Shown: positions 61,544 through 64,000 of the stretch, in pieces | Position numbering within the stretch: position 1 is the first letter of the stretch | Layout of the letters: every line of letters starts with the position of its first letter | Assembly (NCBI GenBank): GCA_028290305.1 | Contig: JAQGKC010000109.1 | Coordinates: 12,688 to 76,687, forward strand | Reading direction: 5' to 3' | DNA: 64,000 bases | DNA from: Bradyrhizobium sp. | Lineage (GTDB): Bacteria > Pseudomonadota > Alphaproteobacteria > Rhizobiales > Xanthobacteraceae | Program-made: the position numbers and the translations under genes | Notes under the pieces: generated by a model | Databases searched by the model: none | Seen by the model: the letters and a program-made list of their open reading frames with translations, nothing else | What the model was told of the DNA's origin: nothing

Positions 61544-62533
61544 TTGAAGAGCAGACAAAGCTGGGCAGAGCTTTATGCGTTCGAAGTAGACCGCGCGGCA
61601 GACGCGCCGGTGTTCCGCCAGATTTACCTGCAGTTACGATCGGCAATCCTGTCAGGAACGCTTCGTCCCGCGACCAAGCTGCCTTCGACGCGCGAACTCG
61701 CAGCGCAACTCGGTGTTTCGCGGTCTGCAGTCGTCTCGGCTTTCGAACAGCTTCTTGCCGAAGGCTATGCATTCGGCAAGAAAGGCGCAGGGACCTACAT
61801 CGTGTCCGATCTTCCTGAACCTTTCGAAGCGATTCATGGCCGCAAGAAGCGGCCAGCATCAGTCGCCAAGACGGCGGCCTCCTTCCGAGACCTCGGCGGT
61901 TTCTTCGACGTGACGGCGCAAAGCGACGAGCGCCCTTTCAATCTGGGGCGCACGCTGGTGGACGCACGCACCGCCGAATTGTGGCGTAAGCTCAGTGCAC
62001 GCACGCTTCGGTCCTTTGAGCGGCATCACCTTGGCTATGGCGACCCGCACGGCATGCTGGAACTGCGTAAGTCCGTTTGCGATTATCTTCAGGCCGCACG
62101 TGGAGTGCGGTGCGAGCCCGAACAAGTCGTGATCACTGCGGGCACCCAGCAAGCCGTCGATATCATTACCCGTGTCATGCAAGGTCCGGACAAGGAAGTC
62201 TGGATCGAAGATCCAGGTTACTCTTTGACCCGTCTTGCGCTCGTCGCGGCGGGCACGAAGGTTTGCCCGATACCGGTCGACCAACATGGCGTCAACGTCA
62301 CCGAAGGCATCCGTCGCGCTCCAAAAGCGCGTGCCGTTTTCATAACGCCCTCGCACCAGTTTCCGAAAGGCGTTGCCTTGTCGATGGCGCGCCGCCTCGA
62401 ACTTCTTGCCTGGGCGCGAGAGTCAGGCGCCTGGATCATCGAAGACGACTACGCCAGTGAATTCCGATACGGCGGCCGGCCAACCGAATCCACGCCATCG
62501 GTCTTGCGCAACGCGCTATCGACAAAGCGTTAA
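61544..62533 (+). pseudogene. Truncated MocR-family (GntR-aminotransferase) regulator
   Basis: 329 residues of a protein normally about 450-500. A GntR winged helix (residues about 25-90: PVFRQIYLQLRSAILSGTLRPATKLPSTRELAAQLGVSRS in outline) is followed by the class I aminotransferase-like domain (HHLGYGDPHGMLELR, ITAGTQQAVDII, TPSHQFPKG, IIEDDYASEFRYGG). Similarity ends right after FRYGGRP (about 62487). The PLP lysine and the C-terminal domain are gone, so effector sensing must be lost. TTG 61544 is the only start in frame. Confidence 0.7.
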
Positions 62534-62567
62534 AAGTAACCCTGCGAGCAACCGATGTGGCTTAGTG

Positions 62568-62810
62568 ATGCCTAGATTCTACATCCATTTCCAAAACGGT
62601 GATGTTATCGCAAAAGACGATGAGGGCGAGGATTTGCCTGGGCTCGAAGAAGCCAAGGCGGCCGCGGTGGTCTCTGCTCGCGAAATAGTAGCAGACAACA
62701 TCAAGAGCAACGCCAAAAACCCGTTGCGCGCGGTCATGATCGTCAACGAAAGCGGCCAGAACCTCTTGACGATCCTGGCGAAGGACGTTCTGCCAGAGCC
62801 GTTGAAGTAA
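62568..62810 (+). CDS. DUF6894-type small protein
   Basis: 80 residues, starting at ATG 62568. The pattern PRFYIHFQNGDVIAKDDEGEDLPGLEEAKAAAVVSAREIVADNI is typical of a small family common in rhizobia (often called DUF6894; name recalled, not checked). It is cytosolic and of unknown function. It lies 34 bases after the broken MocR frame. Confidence 0.72.
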   Translation: MPRFYIHFQNGDVIAKDDEGEDLPGLEEAKAAAVVSAREIVADNIKSNAKNPLRAVMIVNESGQNLLTILAKDVLPEPLK

Positions 62811-63435
62811 GGCCGCCTCAGTTGGCGACATTGATAACCTCGCGCGGCTTCTCTCGATTCTCGATCCCCTGCCTGATTAATTTCCTTCATGCAGGCGGCC
62901 ACAGTGGCCTCACGCGATCGGAACTTGGCTTCGCCGACATGATCCCGACCGGCCTCGAGCGGCTGCTTGCGCACGTTCGAGAAACGGCGGGCTGTCTCAT
63001 TTACGCGCCCAGGTCCGGCCGCTCCCGAATGAGCGTTACGACGCACGCCTTTGCTGGTTCTGGCATCGGCCGCATATGCTCCGGTATCAGCCGCATATTC
63101 ATGCGCCCAAGGAAGCGAGATGGCAGGATGGCGACTCGGCACCGTGTGTGTGCCAAATGCTCCCGAAACATTGACGCTTGGGATAACCAGAATCTCGAGC
63201 GCCCAGGCAAGTAGCAGTGAGCGGCAAATGGGCAGGACACCGCCCTTGCATCGGATGCCGCCCGTCCTGTGCCGGGCATTCTTTGGCGTCCCCCGAAGGC
63301 GCGCGCTGGCATGCCGTCCCCTCAATTTTCTGAGAGTGAGCAACATTAACCTCGACTCGGGAAATCGGAGTGGCAGACTAAGTTGGTCACCGGCATCCGC
63401 AAGGATTGGCTGGACACCCACACGGTGGATGGTTG
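62811..63435. other. 625 bases without a supported gene
   Basis: Several overlapping frames exist on both strands. A minus-strand stretch around 62840-63000 (AKFRSREATVAACMKEINQA) looks faintly protein-like but has no clear start or partner, so it may be a decayed gene. Otherwise nothing recognised. Confidence 0.4.
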
Positions 63436-63618
63436 ATGCCGGAAGCTAATTCCTCGTCCCATGATCTGCACGCCAAAGCGATTGATGCACTTGAGAAAGC
63501 GCGGGCGATGCCGCCCGGCCCGCAGCGAACTGAGGCGCTGAAAAACGCGGGTAAACTTCGCCATAGTGCGGACAAGCGGGAACTGATCTTCGCAAAACGA
63601 GGGAGGCCACGGAAGTAA
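63436..63618 (+). CDS. Small rhizobial orphan protein ending KRGRPRK
   Basis: 60 residues, ATG 63436. Sequence: HAKAIDALEKARAMPPGPQR, then TEALKNAGKLRHSADKREL, ending FAKRGRPRK, a basic tail. Proteins with this pattern are numerous in Bradyrhizobium and relatives, in many copies, with no known role. The tail looks like an AT-hook-type nucleic-acid-binding motif (RGRPRK). Confidence 0.72.
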   Translation: MPEANSSSHDLHAKAIDALEKARAMPPGPQRTEALKNAGKLRHSADKRELIFAKRGRPRK

Positions 63619-63861
63619 GTTGCCCAATCCTGCGGCGTCGGGGAAATCAAAAGAACCTCAACCGCCCGGCCATCGACGAACAGCAATGAGCGAATGAGCT
63701 GTTTTGAGCAGACAGCGCGCCGCGCGGTTCCTTTTGCTAAGGAAGGATGCGGCGATGTCGCCGTGACGCCAAGCCCTGATCGGAGCCCTTGCGACTCCTA
63801 AATCCAATGATAAAATTCTGCCAAGGCGCTTTTACCAGAGAAAGCGTCGACTCCTGATTGG

Positions 63862-63894
63862 CCCCGCCCCTGCCCCCCAGTGGGCGGGGTTTTT
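63862..63894 (+). terminator. Rho-independent terminator
   Basis: CCCCGCCC (63862-63869) and GGGCGGGG (63882-63889) form an 8-base GC stem with a 12-base loop, followed by TTTTT. It would stop plus-strand transcription, protecting the minus-strand gene whose stop codon overlaps the T tract. Confidence 0.82.
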
Positions 63895-64000
63895 ATTGGG
63901 CGGGACGTGGCAACTGATACCGGACGACCATCCCCGCACCGCTTTCTTTTCCCAGAACAATGACATCACCGTGTTTGAATTCATCCTGCATTGCTTCACA
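63893..64000 (-). CDS. C-terminal end of an unidentified gene
   Basis: Minus-strand frame running in from the right edge; its last 35 residues read DEFKHGDVIVLGKESGAG, then MVVRYQLPRPAQ and a TAA. The stop is followed at once by the terminator region. Too short for a family call; it may be the last strand of a larger cytosolic protein. The start lies outside the window. Confidence 0.55.
   Translation of the reverse strand, partial: CEAMQDEFKHGDVIVLGKESGAGMVVRYQLPRPAQ

Noticed and set aside
62579..63421. Long minus-strand ORF of 280 residues
   Set aside because: It is antisense to the DUF6894-type gene and has mixed composition; only a short central stretch looks protein-like.
63051..63449. 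132-residue ORF with a hydrophobic start (LVLASAAYAPVSAA)
   Set aside because: No ribosome site, arginine-rich later half, overlaps the start of the better supported gene at 63436.
56264..64000. Search for an integrase, capsid, portal, conjugation or CRISPR feature
   Set aside because: None recognised; no regularly spaced repeats of CRISPR type anywhere in the window.

Overview
The window is a GC-rich chromosomal segment from an alphaproteobacterium, most likely Bradyrhizobium or a close relative in the Nitrobacteraceae. The pointers are the ndvC-ndvD-ndvB type cyclic beta-glucan locus, a phosphatidylcholine synthase, a nasT-nasS-nirA nitrate locus, and extragenic palindromes of a type frequent in that genus. 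Most of the first 56 kb is ordinary, dense chromosome.

Layout. 1-8.3 kb: a secreted LTXXQ-type protein, then an ABC sugar-type importer (Tat-exported binding protein, two permeases, ATPase) run together with a 2-hydroxyacid dehydrogenase and an amidase. 8.3-13.8 kb: mostly small secreted or uncharacterised proteins, a PheC-like periplasmic protein, an ideal CRP-type palindrome, and a cupin/RraA pair. 14.0-16.6 kb: pxpB-pxpC-pxpA (5-oxoprolinase). 17.0-22.6 kb (minus): nasT, nasS, nirA and an Fe-S/FAD reductase, with a 354-base leader before nirA that may hold an ANTAR hairpin. 22.7-36.7 kb: rimO, an argD-type aminotransferase, quinone oxidoreductase, terC, pcs, a UbiH-type hydroxylase, an AEC transporter, hspQ, an IalB-like protein, a YejA-like peptide-binding protein, and two genes whose catalytic motifs look eroded (an acyl-CoA synthetase-like and a GGDEF-like protein). 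36.8-48.6 kb: mfd-sdhE and recG, separated by a 1.6 kb insertion hot spot with palindromes and a broken toxin-antitoxin pair, then a DUF502 protein, glmS and glmU. 48.8-56.0 kb: a SPOR-like repeat protein and the ndv glucan locus.

56.2-64 kb: tRNA-Lys(TTT), then a patch of accessory DNA. It carries an AlpA-like regulator, small orphan genes and an 856-residue primase-helicase. This protein has a duplicated primase-polymerase domain, of which the first copy has lost its acidic catalytic residues. Directly after its stop codon lie eight exact TGCTACA/TGTAGCA heptamers within 227 bases, the signature of an iteron-type replication origin. The arrangement resembles P4-like satellite elements (alpha primase-helicase followed by iterons), but no integrase is visible. 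The element ends abruptly near 61165 inside a truncated pyridoxamine-oxidase gene, whose divergent MocR-type partner is itself cut off at about 62487. Small rhizobial orphan genes and the end of an unidentified minus-strand gene close the window.

The most interesting feature is the 57.5-61.2 kb replication module: tandem active/inactive primase-polymerase domains plus the iteron cluster.
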